A stretch of DNA of 64,000 nucleotides, taken from positions 806,001 through 870,000 of the forward strand of contig NC_079882.1 of NCBI RefSeq assembly GCF_029227915.1, in the 5' to 3' direction. A program made the translations under genes and the position numbers. The DNA comes from Hydractinia symbiolongicarpus (Eukaryota; Cnidaria; Hydrozoa; Anthoathecata; Hydractiniidae). The stretch's first letter is position 1. Every line of letters starts with the position of its first letter. The notes under the pieces were generated by a model, which was not told the DNA's origin, did no database searches, and saw only the letters and a program-made list of their open reading frames with translations. This document shows, one piece after another, positions 1 to 11,990 of the stretch.

Positions 1-399
1 TTTGAAACTGTCTCTATATCTTCAGCGGCTAGGATTGGTCCCACGGTAAAAAATGATTTATTTATCTAAATTTGTAAATGAAGCGCTACCACAGCGCCCA
101 GTGTAATCGCTGAGTTCCGGCAATTATGTCAAATTAAGAAGAATGTTACTTCTTGGAGTCCAATTGTCTCAATTATACCATTTTTAAAGTCACAGTCCAA
201 AATCAGTTCAATTAAGTCCCACAGTCAATCGTTTCACTGTTAAAAGCGATGCAACCTAGTAATATGAGAAAAATATCTCTAAATACATGTTGGTACGAGT
301 ATGTGACTCAACCGTTGCAACTTAAACGGATTGATGCTGTTAGAAAGTCAATGAAATGTAGTTTTTCAAACTTTCTCCATTTCTTCGGCGCGGGATAAC

Positions 400-772
400 G
401 GCTAGGATTGGTCCCACAGTAAAAAATGACTTGTTTATCTAAATTTTTAAATGAAGCGCCACCACAGCGCCCAGTGTATGCGCTGAGCTCCGACAAACAT
501 GTCAAATGAAGAAGAATGTCATTTCTTGGAGTCCAAATGTCTCACTTATCACATTTTTAACGTCACAGTCCAAAATCAGTTCAATTAAGTCCCACAGTCA
601 ATCGTTTCACTGTTAAACGCGATGCAACGTAGTAATATCGGACAAATATCGCTAAATACATGTTGGTACGAATATGTGACCCAACCGTTGTAACTCAAAC
701 GGACTGACACTGTTAAAAAGTCAATGAAATGTAGTTTTTGAACCTGTCGCTATTTCTTCAGCGCGCAATAAC
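400..772 (+). repeat. Representative satellite monomer (373 bp)
   Basis: This is one complete unit counted by hand: about 40% G+C and about 18 CpG including the boundary one, roughly 15 being expected from base composition. Landmarks in order are the start box, 'gtcccacagt' at 411-420, an A/T-rich stretch at 421-454, a GC-rich dyad region at 455-472, 'catgtcaaat' near 498, the palindrome TTGGAGTCCAA near 527, a variable stretch near 541-565, the well conserved 'ttaagtcccacagtcaatcg', a variable stretch near 630-650, the well conserved 'acatgttggtacgaatatgt', and a pyrimidine-rich tail before the next start box. The choice of unit start is arbitrary. Confidence 0.95.
685..702. other. Dyad CCGTT-8 nt-AACGG (example)
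   Basis: Arms CCGTT (685-689) and AACGG (698-702) flank the loop gtaactca. The class with 'gtaactgacgcgg' keeps three Watson-Crick pairs and one wobble; the class with 'accgccgcaactc' loses inner pairs. It is one of several short dyads per monomer. Confidence 0.6.
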
Positions 773-966
773 GGCTAGGATTGGTCCCACAGTAAAAAAT
801 GACTTATTTATCTAAATTTTTAAATGAAGCGCTACCACAGCGTCCAGTGTATGCGCTGAGCTCCAACAATCATGTCAAATTAAGAAAAATGTCATTTCTT
901 GGAGTCCAATTGTCTCACTTATAACATTTTTAAAGTCACAGTCCAAAATCAGTTCAATTAAGTCCC

Positions 967-986
967 ACAGTCAATCGTTTCACTGT
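967..986. other. Dyad ACAGT-10 nt-ACTGT (example)
   Basis: Arms ACAGT (967-971) and ACTGT (982-986) flank a 10-base loop. It sits in one of the best conserved parts of the monomer. It is lost in classes where 'cacagtc' has become 'cacattc' or 'cacatac'. No function is shown. Confidence 0.6.
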
Positions 987-2263
987 TAAAAGCGATGCAA
1001 CCTGGTAATATGAGAAAAATATCTCTAAATACATGTTGGTACGAGTATGTGACGCAACCGTTGTAACTGACGCGGATTGATACTGTTAGAAAGTCAATGA
1101 AATGTAGTTTTTGAAACTGTCGCTATTTCTTCAGCACAGGATAACGGCTAGGATTGGTCCCGCATTAAATAATGAATTATTTAACAAAATTTTTAAATGA
1201 AGCGCTACCACAGCGCCCAGTGTAATCGCTGAGTTACGGCAATCATGTCAAATTAAGAAGAATGTCATTTCTTGGAGTCCAATTGTCTCACTTATAACAT
1301 TTTTAAAGTCACAGTCCAAAATCAGTTCAATTAAGTCCCACAGTCAATCGTTTCACTGTTAAAAGCGATGCAACCTGGTAATATGAGAAAAATATCTCTA
1401 AATACATGTTGGTACGAGTATGTGACGCAACCGTTGTAACTGACGCGGATTGATACTGTTAGAAAGTCAATGAAATGTAGTTTTTGAAACTGTCGCTATT
1501 TCTTCAGCACAGGATAACGGCTAGGATTGGTCCCACATTAAATAATGAATTATTTAACAAAATTTTTAAATAAAGCGCTACCACAGCGCCCAGTGTAATC
1601 GCTGAGTTACGGCAATCATGTCAAATTAAGAAGAATGTTATTTCTTGGAGTCCAATTTTCTCACTTTCACATTTATAAGGTCATGGCCCAAAATCAGTTT
1701 AATTAAGTCCCACAGTCAATCGTTTCACTGCTAGACGCGATACAACCTAGTAATTCCGGAAAGATATCACGAAATACATGTTGGTACGAATATGTGACTC
1801 AACCGTTGTAACTTAAACGGATTGATGCTGTTAGAAAGTCAATGAAATGTAGTTTTTCAAACTTTCTCCATTTCTTCGGCGCGGGATAACGGCTAGGATT
1901 GGTCCCACAGTAAAAAATGACTTATTTATCTAAATTTTTAATTGAAGCGCCACCACAGCGCCTAGTGTATGCGCTGAGCTCCGACAATCATGTCAAATTA
2001 AGAAGAATGTCATTTCTTGGAGTCCAAATGTCTCACTTATCACATTTTTAACGTCACAGTCTAAAATCAGTTCAATTAAGTCCCACAGTCAATCGTTTCA
2101 CTGTTAAACGCGATGCAACGTAGTAATATCGGACAAATATCGCTAAATACATGTTGGTACGAATATGTGACCCAACCGTTGTAACTCAAACGGACTGACA
2201 CTGTTAAAAAGTCAATGAAATGTAGTTTTTGAACCTGTCGCTATTTCTTCAGCGCGCAATAAC

Positions 2264-4869
2264 GGCTAGGATTGGTCCCACAGTAAAAAATGACTTATTT
2301 ATCTAAATTTTTAAATGAAGCGCTACCACAGCGTCCAGTGTATGCGCTGAGCTCCAACAATCATGTCAAATTGAGAAGAATGTCATTTCTTGGAGTCCAA
2401 ATTTCTCACTTATCACATTTTTAACGTCACAGTCCAAAATCAGTTCAATTAAGTCCCACAGTCAATCGTTTTACTGTTAAATGCGTTACAACCTAGTAAT
2501 ACCGGAAAGATACAACAAAATACATGTTGGTACGAATATGTGACTCAACCGTTGTAACTCAAACGGATTGATACTTTTAGAAAGTCAATGAAATGTAGTT
2601 TTTCAAACTTTCTCCATTTCTTCAGCGCGCAATAACGGCTAGGATTGGTCCCACAGTAAAAAAATGACTTATTTATCTAAATTTTTAAATGAAGCGCTAC
2701 CTCAGCGTCCAGTGTAGTCGCTGAGTTCCGGCAATCATGTCGAATTAAGAAGAATGTTATTTCTTGGAGTCCAATTTTCTCACTTTCACAATTATAAGGT
2801 CATGGCCCAAAATCAGTTTAATTAAGTCCCACAGTCAATCGTTTCACTGTTAAACGCGATACAACCTAGTAATTCCGGAAAGATATCACGAAATACATGT
2901 TGGTACGAATATGTGACTCAACTGTTGTAACTTAAACGGATTGATGCTGTTAGAAAGTCAATGAAATGTAGTTTTTCAAACTTTCTCCATTTCTTCAGCG
3001 CGGGATAACGGCTAGGATTGGTCCCACAGTAAAAAATAACTTTCCTTTCTAATTTTTTAAATGAAGCGCCACCACAGCGCCCAGTGTATGCGCTGAGCTC
3101 CGACAATCATGTCAAATTAAGAAGAATGTTTCATCTTGGAATCCAATTGTCTCAATTTCACATTTATAAGGTCACGGCCAAAATCAGTACAATTAAGTCC
3201 CACAGTCAATCGTTTCACTGTTAAACGCGATACAACCTAGTAGTACCGGAACGATATCACGAAATACATGTTGGTACGAATATGTGACTCAACCGTTGTA
3301 ACTCAAACGGATTGATACTGTTAGAAAAACAATGAAATGTAGTTTTTGAAACTGTCTCTATTTCTTCAGCGCAGGATAACGGCTAGGATATGTCCCACAG
3401 TAAAAAATGACTTATTTATCTAAATTTTTAAATGGAGCGCTACCACAGCGCCCAGTGTAATCGCTGAGTTCCGGCAATCATGTCAAATTAAGAAGAATGT
3501 TATTTCTTGGAGTCCAATAGTCTTACTTTCACATTTATAAGGTCACAGCCCAAAATTAGTTCAATTAAGTCCCACAGTCAATCGTTTTACTGTTAAACGC
3601 GTTACAACCTAGTAATACCGGAAAGATACAACGAAATACATGTTGGTACGAATATGTGACTCAACCGTTGTAACTCAAACGGACTGACACTGTTAAAAAG
3701 TCAATGAAATGTAGTTTTTGAACCTGTCGCTATTTCTTCAGCGCGCAATAACGGCTAGGATTGGTCCCACAGTAAAAAATGACTTATTTATCTAAATTTT
3801 TAAATGAAGCGCTACCACAGCGTCCAGTGTATGCGCTGAGCTCCAACAATCATGTCAAATTGAGAAGAATGTCATTTCTCGGAGTCCAAATTTCTCACTT
3901 ATCACATTTTTAACGTCACAGTCCAAAATCAGTTCAATTAAGTCCCACAGTCAATCGTTTTACTGTTAAATGCGTTACAACCTAGTAATACCGGAAAGAT
4001 ACAACAAAATACATGTTGGTACGAATATGTGACTCAACCGTTGTAACTCAAACGGATTGATACTTTTAGAAAGTCAATGAAATGTAGTTTTTCAAACTTT
4101 CTCCATTTCTTCAGCGCGCAATAACGGCTAGGATTGGTCCCACAGTAAAAAAATGACTTATTTATCTAAATTTTTAAATGAAGCGCTACCTCAGCGTCCA
4201 GTGTAGTCGCTGAGTTCCGGCAATCATGTCGAATTAAGAAGAATGTTATTTCTTGGAGTCCAATTTTCTCACTTTCACATTTATAAGGTCATGGCCCAAA
4301 ATCAGTTTAATTAAGTCCCACAGTCAATCGTTTCACTGTTAAACGCGATACAACCTAGTAATTCCGGAAAGATATCACGAAATACATGTTGGTACGAATA
4401 TGTGACTCAACTGTTGTAACTTAAACGGATTGATGCTGTTAGAAAGTCAATGAAATGTAGTTTTTCAAACTTTCTCCATTTCTTCAGCGCGGGATAACGG
4501 CTAGGATTGGTCCCACAGTAAAAAATAACTTTCCTTTCTAATTTTTTAAATGAAGCGCCACCACAGCGCCCAGTGTATGCGCTGAGCTCCGACAATCATG
4601 TCAAATTAAGAAGAATGTTTCTTCTTGGAATCCAATTGTCTCAATTTCACATTTATAAGGTCACGGCCAAAATCAGTACAATTAAGTCCCACAGTCAATC
4701 GTTTCACTGTTAAACGCGATACAACCTAGTAGTACCGGAACGATATCACGAAATACATGTTGGTACGAATATGTGACTCAACTGTTGTAACTTAAACGGA
4801 TTGATGCTGTTAGAAAGTCAATGAAATGTAGTTTTTGAAACTGTCTCTATTTCTTCAGCGCAGGATAAC
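2264..4869. repeat. 7-monomer HOR, copy 1 (2606 bp)
   Basis: Units start at 2264, 2637, 3010, 3381, 3753, 4126 and 4499. The block is itself composite: 2264/2637/3010 recur as 3753/4126/4499 at an offset of 1489 bp, so it is a 4-mer followed by a 3-mer lacking its fourth unit. The diagnostic unit at 3010 has 'aataactttcctttct' in its head and 'tttcatcttggaatcc'; its relative at 4499 has 'tttcttcttggaatcc'. Confidence 0.92.
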
Positions 4870-7475
4870 GGCTAGGATTGGTCCCACAGTAAAAAATGAC
4901 TTATTTATCTAAATTTTTAAATGAAGCGCTACCACAGCGTCCAGTGTATGCGCTGAGCTCCAACAATCATGTCAAATTGAGAAGAATGTCATTTCTTGGA
5001 GTCCAAATTTCTCACTTATCACATTTTTAACGTCACAGTCCAAAATCAGTTCAATTAAGTCCCACAGTCAATCGTTTTACTGTTAAATGCGTTACAACCT
5101 AGTAATACCGGAAAGATACAACAAAATACATGTTGGTACGAATATGTGACTCAACCGTTGTAACTCAAACGGATTGATACTTTTAGAAAGTCAATGAAAT
5201 GTAGTTTTTCAAACTTTCTCCATTTCTTCAGCGCGCAATAACGGCTAGGATTGGTCCCACAGTAAAAAAATGACTTATTTATCTAAATTTTTAAATGAAG
5301 CGCTACCTCAGCGTCCAGTGTAGTCGCTGAGTTCCGGCAATCATGTCGAATTAAGAAGAATGTTATTTCTTGGAGTCCAATTTTCTCACTTTCACAATTA
5401 TAAGGTCATGGCCCAAAATCAGTTTAATTAAGTCCCACAGTCAATCGTTTCACTGTTAAACGCGATACAACCTAGTAATTCCGGAAAGATATCACGAAAT
5501 ACATGTTGGTACGAATATGTGACTCAACTGTTGTAACTTAAACGGATTGATGCTGTTAGAAAGTCAATGAAATGTAGTTTTTCAAACTTTCTCCATTTCT
5601 TCAGCGCGGGATAACGGCTAGGATTGGTCCCACAGTAAAAAATAACTTTCCTTTCTAATTTTTTAAATGAAGCGCCACCACAGCGCCCAGTGTATGCGCT
5701 GAGCTCCGACAATCATGTCAAATTAAGAAGAATGTTTCATCTTGGAATCCAATTGTCTCAATTTCACATTTATAAGGTCACGGCCAAAATCAGTACAATT
5801 AAGTCCCACAGTCAATCGTTTCACTGTTAAACGCGATACAACCTAGTAGTACCGGAACGATATCACGAAATACATGTTGGTACGAATATGTGACTCAACC
5901 GTTGTAACTCAAACGGATTGATACTGTTAGAAAAACAATGAAATGTAGTTTTTGAAACTGTCTCTATTTCTTCAGCGCAGGATAACGGCTAGGATATGTC
6001 CCACAGTAAAAAATGACTTATTTATCTAAATTTTTAAATGGAGCGCTACCACAGCGCCCAGTGTAATCGCTGAGTTCCGGCAATCATGTCAAATTAAGAA
6101 GAATGTTATTTCTTGGAGTCCAATAGTCTTACTTTCACATTTATAAGGTCACAGCCCAAAATTAGTTCAATTAAGTCCCACAGTCAATCGTTTTACTGTT
6201 AAACGCGTTACAACCTAGTAATACCGGAAAGATACAACGAAATACATGTTGGTACGAATATGTGACTCAACCGTTGTAACTCAAACGGACTGACACTGTT
6301 AAAAAGTCAATGAAATGTAGTTTTTGAACCTGTCGCTATTTCTTCAGCGCGCAATAACGGCTAGGATTGGTCCCACAGTAAAAAATGACTTATTTATCTA
6401 AATTTTTAAATGAAGCGCTACCACAGCGTCCAGTGTATGCGCTGAGCTCCAACAATCATGTCAAATTGAGAAGAATGTCATTTCTCGGAGTCCAAATTTC
6501 TCACTTATCACATTTTTAACGTCACAGTCCAAAATCAGTTCAATTAAGTCCCACAGTCAATCGTTTTACTGTTAAATGCGTTACAACCTAGTAATACCGG
6601 AAAGATACAACAAAATACATGTTGGTACGAATATGTGACTCAACCGTTGTAACTCAAACGGATTGATACTTTTAGAAAGTCAATGAAATGTAGTTTTTCA
6701 AACTTTCTCCATTTCTTCAGCGCGCAATAACGGCTAGGATTGGTCCCACAGTAAAAAAATGACTTATTTATCTAAATTTTTAAATGAAGCGCTACCTCAG
6801 CGTCCAGTGTAGTCGCTGAGTTCCGGCAATCATGTCGAATTAAGAAGAATGTTATTTCTTGGAGTCCAATTTTCTCACTTTCACATTTATAAGGTCATGG
6901 CCCAAAATCAGTTTAATTAAGTCCCACAGTCAATCGTTTCACTGTTAAACGCGATACAACCTAGTAATTCCGGAAAGATATCACGAAATACATGTTGGTA
7001 CGAATATGTGACTCAACTGTTGTAACTTAAACGGATTGATGCTGTTAGAAAGTCAATGAAATGTAGTTTTTCAAACTTTCTCCATTTCTTCAGCGCGGGA
7101 TAACGGCTAGGATTGGTCCCACAGTAAAAAATAACTTTCCTTTCTAATTTTTTAAATGAAGCGCCACCACAGCGCCCAGTGTATGCGCTGAGCTCCGACA
7201 ATCATGTCAAATTAAGAAGAATGTTTCTTCTTGGAATCCAATTGTCTCAATTTCACATTTATAAGGTCACGGCCAAAATCAGTACAATTAAGTCCCACAG
7301 TCAATCGTTTCACTGTTAAACGCGATACAACCTAGTAGTACCGGAACGATATCACGAAATACATGTTGGTACGAATATGTGACTCAACTGTTGTAACTTA
7401 AACGGATTGATGCTGTTAGAAAGTCAATGAAATGTAGTTTTTGAAACTGTCTCTATTTCTTCAGCGCAGGATAAC
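4870..7475. repeat. 7-monomer HOR, copy 2 (2606 bp)
   Basis: Units start at 4870, 5243, 5616, 5987, 6359, 6732 and 7105, each 2606 bp after its partner in the preceding block. Private variants are repeated in both: 'cacaattataagg' (2637/5243), 'tttcatcttgg' (3010/5616), 'agaaaaacaatg' (end of 3010/5616), 'ggatatgtccc' (3381/5987) and 'tttctcggag' (3753/6359). I saw no differences where I compared the copies. The following unit at 7476 resembles 3381/5987 instead of 2264/4870, so the register changes at the end. Confidence 0.92.
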
Positions 7476-8277
7476 GGCTAGGATATGTCCCACAGTAAAA
7501 AATGACTTATTTATCTAAATTTTTAAATGGAGCGCTACCACAGCGCCCAGTGTAATCGCTGAGTTCCGGCAATCATGTCAAATTAAGAAGAATGTTATTT
7601 CTTGGAGTCCAATAGTCTTACATTCACATTTATAAGGTCACAGCCCAAAATTAGTTCAATTAAGTCCCACAGTCAATCGTTTTACTGTTAAACGCGTTAC
7701 AACCTAGTAATACCGGAAAGATACAACGAAATACATGTTGGTACGAATATGTGACTCAACCGTTGTAACTCAAACGGATTGATACTTTTAGAAAGTCAAT
7801 GAAATGTAGTTTTTCAAACTTTCTCCATTTCTTCAGCGCGCAATAATGGCTAGGAATGGTCCCACAGTAAAAAATGACTTATTTATCTAAATTTTTAAAT
7901 GAAGCGCTACCACAGCGTCCAGTGTAATCGCTGAGTTCCGGCAATCATGTCAAACTAAGAAGAATGTTATTTCTTGGAGTCCAATTGTCTCACTAACAAT
8001 ATTTATAAGGTCACAGTCCAAAATCAGTTCAATTAAGTCCCACAGTCAATCGTTTCACTGTTAAAAGCGATGCAACCTAGTAATATGAGAAAAATATCGC
8101 TAAATACATGTTGGTACGAGTATGTGACGCAACCGTTGTAACTGACGCGGATTGATACCGTTAGAAAGTCAATGAAATGTAGTTTTTTGAAACTGTCGCT
8201 ATTTCTTCAGCACAGGATAACGGCTAGGATTGGTCCCACAGTAAATAATGAATTATTTATCTAAATTTTTAAATGAA

Positions 8278-8292
8278 GCGCTACCACAGCGC
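8278..8292. other. Short dyad GCGCT-accac-AGCGC (example)
   Basis: Arms GCGCT (8278-8282) and AGCGC (8288-8292) pair perfectly around the 5-base loop accac. The dyad recurs at the same place in most monomers. Variants with AGCGT keep four pairs plus a G-T pair. Variants with GCGCC lose the innermost pair. Variants ending AGCTC lose the outer pairs, so conservation is not universal. A role in protein binding or cruciform formation is possible but not shown. Confidence 0.75.
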
Positions 8293-8347
8293 CCAGTGTA
8301 ATCGCTGAGTTACGGCAATCATGTCAAATTAAGAAGAATGTTATTTC

Positions 8348-8358
8348 TTGGAGTCCAA
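8348..8358. other. Hyphenated palindrome TTGGA-g-TCCAA (example)
   Basis: Two perfect 5-base arms flank a single central base. The motif recurs in most monomers about 130 bp after the start box. In some classes it reads TTGGA-a-TCCAA, with the arms kept (for example near 3136). It is broken in others: 'ttagagtccaa' near 41664, and 'ttggattctaa' in the class at 21538. No function can be assigned. Confidence 0.7.
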
Positions 8359-9821
8359 TTTTCTCACTTTCACATTTATAAGGTCATGGCCCAAAATCAG
8401 TTTAATTAAGTCCCACAGTCAATCGTTTCACTGCTAAACGCGATATAACCTAGTAATTCCGGAAAGATATCACGAAATACATGTTGGTACGAATATGTGA
8501 CTCAACCGTTGTAACTTAAACGGATTGATGCTGTTAGAAAGTCAATGAAATGTAGTTTTTCAAACTTTCTCCATTTCTTCGGCGCGGGATAACGGCTAGG
8601 ATTGGTCCCACAGTAAAAAATGACTTATTTATCTAAGTTTTTAAATGAAGCGCCACCACAGCGCCCAGTGTATGCGCTGAGCTCCGACAATCATGTCAAA
8701 TTAAGAAGAATGTCATTTCTTGGAGTCCAAATGTCTCACTTATCACATTTTTAACGTCACAGTCCAAAATCAGTTCAATTAAGTCCCACAGTCAATCGTT
8801 TCACTGTTAAACGCGATGCAACGTAGTAATATCGGACAATTATCGCTAAATACATGTTGGTACGAATATGTGACCCAACCGTTGTAACTCAAACGGACTG
8901 ACACTGTTAAAAAGTCAATGAAATGTAGTTTTTGAACCTGTCGCTATTTCTTCAGCGCGCAATAACGGCTAGGATTGGTCCCACAGTAAAAAATGACTTA
9001 TTTATCTAAATTTTTAAATGAAGCGCTACCACAGCGTCCAGTGTATGCGCTGAGCTCCAACAATCATGTCAAATTAAGAAGAATGTCATTTCTTGGAGTC
9101 CAAATGTCTCACTTATCACATTTTTAACGTCACAGTCCAAAATCAGTTCAATTAAGTCCCACAGTCAATCGTTTCACTGTTAAACGCGATGCAACGTAGT
9201 AATATCGGACAAATATCGCTAAATACATGTTGGTACAAATATGTGACCTAACCGTTGTAACTCAAACGGACTGACACTGTTAAAAAGTCAATGAAATGTA
9301 GTTTTTGAACCTGTCGCTATTTCTTCAGCGCGCAATAACGGCTAGGATTGGTCCGACAGTAAAAAATGACTTATTTATGTAAATTTTTAAATGAAGCGCT
9401 ACCACAGCGTCCAGTGTAGTCGCTGAGTTCCGGCAATCATGTCAAACTAAGAAGAATGTTATTTCTTGGAGTCCAATTGTCTCACTAACAATATTTATAA
9501 GGTCACAGTCCAAAATCAGTTCAATTAAGTCCCACAGTCAATCGTTTTACTGTTAAACGCGTTACAACCTAGTAATACCAGAAAGATACAACGAAATACA
9601 TGTTGGTACGAATATGTGACTCAACCGTTGTAACTCAAACGGATTGATACTTTTAGAAAGTCAATCAAATGTAGTTTTTTAAACTTTCTCCATTTCTTCA
9701 GCGCGCAATAACGGCTAGGAATGGTCCCACAGTAAAAAATGACTTATTTATTTAAATTTTTAAATGAAGCGCTACCACAGCGTCCAGTGTAATCGCTGAG
9801 TTCCTGCAATCATGTCAAACT

Positions 9822-11990
9822 AAGAAGAATGTTATTTCTTGGAGTCCAATTGTCTCACTAACAATACTTATAAGGTCACAGTCCAAAATCAGTTCAATTA
9901 AGTCCCACAGTCAATCGTTTCACTGTTAAAAGCGATGCAACCTAGTAATATGAGAAAAATATCGCTAAATACATGTTGGTACGAGTATGTGACGCAACCG
10001 TTGTAACTGACGCGGATTGATACCGTTAGAAAGTCAATGAAATGTAGTTTTTGAAACTGTCGCTATTTCTTCAGCACAGGATAACGGCTAGGATTGGTCC
10101 CACAGTAAATAATGAATTATTTATCTAAATTTTTAAATGAAGCGCTACCACACCGCCCAGTCTAATCGCTGAGTTCCGGCAATCATGTCAAATTAAGAAG
10201 AATGTTACTTCTTGGAGTCCAATAGTCTCACTTTCACATTTATAAGGTCAGAGCCCAAAATTAGTTCAATTAAGTCCCACAGTCAATCGTTTTACTGTTA
10301 AACGCGTTACAACCTAGTAATACCGGAAAGATATCACAAAGTACATGTTGGTACGAATATGTGACTCAATCGTTGTAACTCAAACGGATTGATACTTTTA
10401 GAAAGTCAATGAAATGTAGTTTTTGAAACTGTCTCTATATCTTCAGCGCGCAATAACGGCTAGGATTGGTCCCACGGTAAAAAATGATTTATTTATCTAA
10501 ATTTGTAAATGAAGCGCTACCACAGCGCCCAGTGTAATTGCTGAGTTCCGGCAATCATGTTAAATTAAGAAGAATGTTATTTCTTGGAGTCCAATTGTCT
10601 AACTTATAACATTTTTAAAGTCACAGTCCAAAATCAGTTCAATTAAGTCCCACAGTCAATCGTTTCACTGTTAAAAGCGATGCAACCTAGTAATATGAGA
10701 AAAATATCTCTAAATACATGTTGGTACGAGTATGTGACGCAACCGTTGTAACTGACGCGGATTGATACCGTTAGAAAGTCAATGAAATGTAGTTTTTGAA
10801 ACTGTCGCTATTTCTTCAGCACAGGATAACGGCTAGGATTGGTCCCACAGTAATTAATGAGTTATTTATCTAAATTTTTAAATGAAGCGCTACCACAGCG
10901 CCCAGTGTAATCGCTGAGTTACGGCAATCATGTCAAATTAAGAAGAATGTTATTTCTTGGAGTCCAATTTTCTCACTTTCACATTTATAAGGTCATGGCC
11001 CAAAATCAGTTTAATTAAGTCCCGCAGTCAATCGTTTCACTGCTAAACGCGATATAACCTAGTAATTCCGGAAAGATATCACGAAATACATGTTGGTACG
11101 AATATGTGACTCAACCGTTGTAACTTAAACGGATTGATGCTGTTAGAAAGTCAATGAAATGTAGTTTTTCAAACTTTCTCCATTTCTTCGGCGCGGAATA
11201 ACGGCTAGGATTGGTCCCACAGTAAAAAATGACTTATTTATCTAAATTTTTAAATGAAGCGCCACCACAGCGCCCAGTGTATGCGCTGAGCTCCGACAAT
11301 CATGACAAATTAAGAAGAATGTCTATTCTTGGAGTCCAAATGTCTCACTTATCATATTTTTAACGTCACAGTCCAAAATCAGTTCAATTAAGTCCCACAG
11401 TCAATCGTTTCACTGTTAAACGCGATGCAACGTAGTAATATCGGACAAATATCGCTAAACACATGTTGGTACGAATATGTGACCCAACCGTTGTAACTCA
11501 AACGGACTGACACTGTTAAAAAGTCAATGAAATGTAGTTTTTGAACCTGTCGCTATTTCTTCAGCGCGCAATAACGGCTAGGATTGGTCCCACAGTAAAA
11601 AATGACTTATTTATCTAAATTTTTAAATGAAGCGCTACCACAGCGTCCAGTGTATGCGCTGAGCTCCAACAATCATGTCAAATTAAGAAGAATGTCATTT
11701 CTTGGAGTCCAAATGTCTCACTTATCACATTTTTAACGTCACAGTCCAAAATCAGTTCAATTAAGTCCCACAGTCAATCGTTTCACTGTTAAACGCGATG
11801 CAACGTAGTAATATCGGACAAATATCGCTAAATACATGTTGGTACGAATATGTGACCCAACCGTTGTAACTCAAACGGACTGACACTGTTAAAAAGTCAA
11901 TGAAATGTAGTTTTTGAACCTGTCGCTATTTCTTCAGCGCGCAATAACGGCTAGGATTGGTCCGACAGTAAAAAATGACTTATTTATCTA
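9822..11990. repeat. Duplicated segment, copy 1 (offset 3354 bp)
   Basis: Units starting at 10086, 10458, 10831, 11203 and 11576 match 13440, 13812, 14185, 14557 and 14930 at a constant offset of 3354 bp (nine monomers). Shared private variants include 'aatacttataagg', 'gtaattgctgag', 'aatgtctattcttgg' and 'cttatcatattttt'. Homology begins inside unit 9713 and ends inside unit 11949, so the breakpoints are not at monomer starts. Confidence 0.85.

Larger units (their letters stand above)
1..2263. repeat. Mixed monomers with 4-mer rhythm
   Basis: Units start at 27, 400, 773, 1146, 1519 and 1891, preceded by a partial unit. Units 400 and 773 resemble 1891 and 2264 at an offset of 1491 bp (four monomers). 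Units 1146 and 1519 are near neighbours in type (head 'aataatgaattattta'). Units 1519, 1891 and 2264 match 8222, 8594 and 8967 at a constant offset of 6703 bp. Just before position 27 the sequence reads 'cttcagcggctagg', lacking about 10 bases (cgcaataacg) found in close relatives. Confidence 0.85.
7476..9821. repeat. Mixed monomers with 5-mer-spaced duplicates
   Basis: Units start at 7476, 7848, 8222, 8594, 8967, 9340 and 9713. Units 7848 and 8222 match 9713 and 10086 at about 1865 bp; 7848 and 9713 share the unusual start 'ggctaggaatgg' or its near form. Units 8222, 8594 and 8967 match 1519, 1891 and 2264. Unit 9340 has 'ggtccgacag', shared with 11949. No gene is seen. Confidence 0.85.

Noticed and set aside
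384-395. CENP-B-box-like 'ttcggcgcggga'
   Set aside because: The known box needs TTCG and CGGG separated by seven bases with a central A. Here the spacing is three bases and only some classes have TTCG, so it does not qualify.
2918-3106. 62-codon minus-strand open frame, identical at 4407, 5524 and 7013
   Set aside because: It lies wholly within satellite sequence, and the four copies exist because the 2606-bp block is duplicated. Sister monomers have stops in this frame. There is no codon signal and no recognisable domain.
8360-8380. TATA-like 'atttataagg' in each monomer
   Set aside because: It resembles a TATA element, but no initiator or start-site evidence is visible, and several classes read 'atttttaacg' instead.
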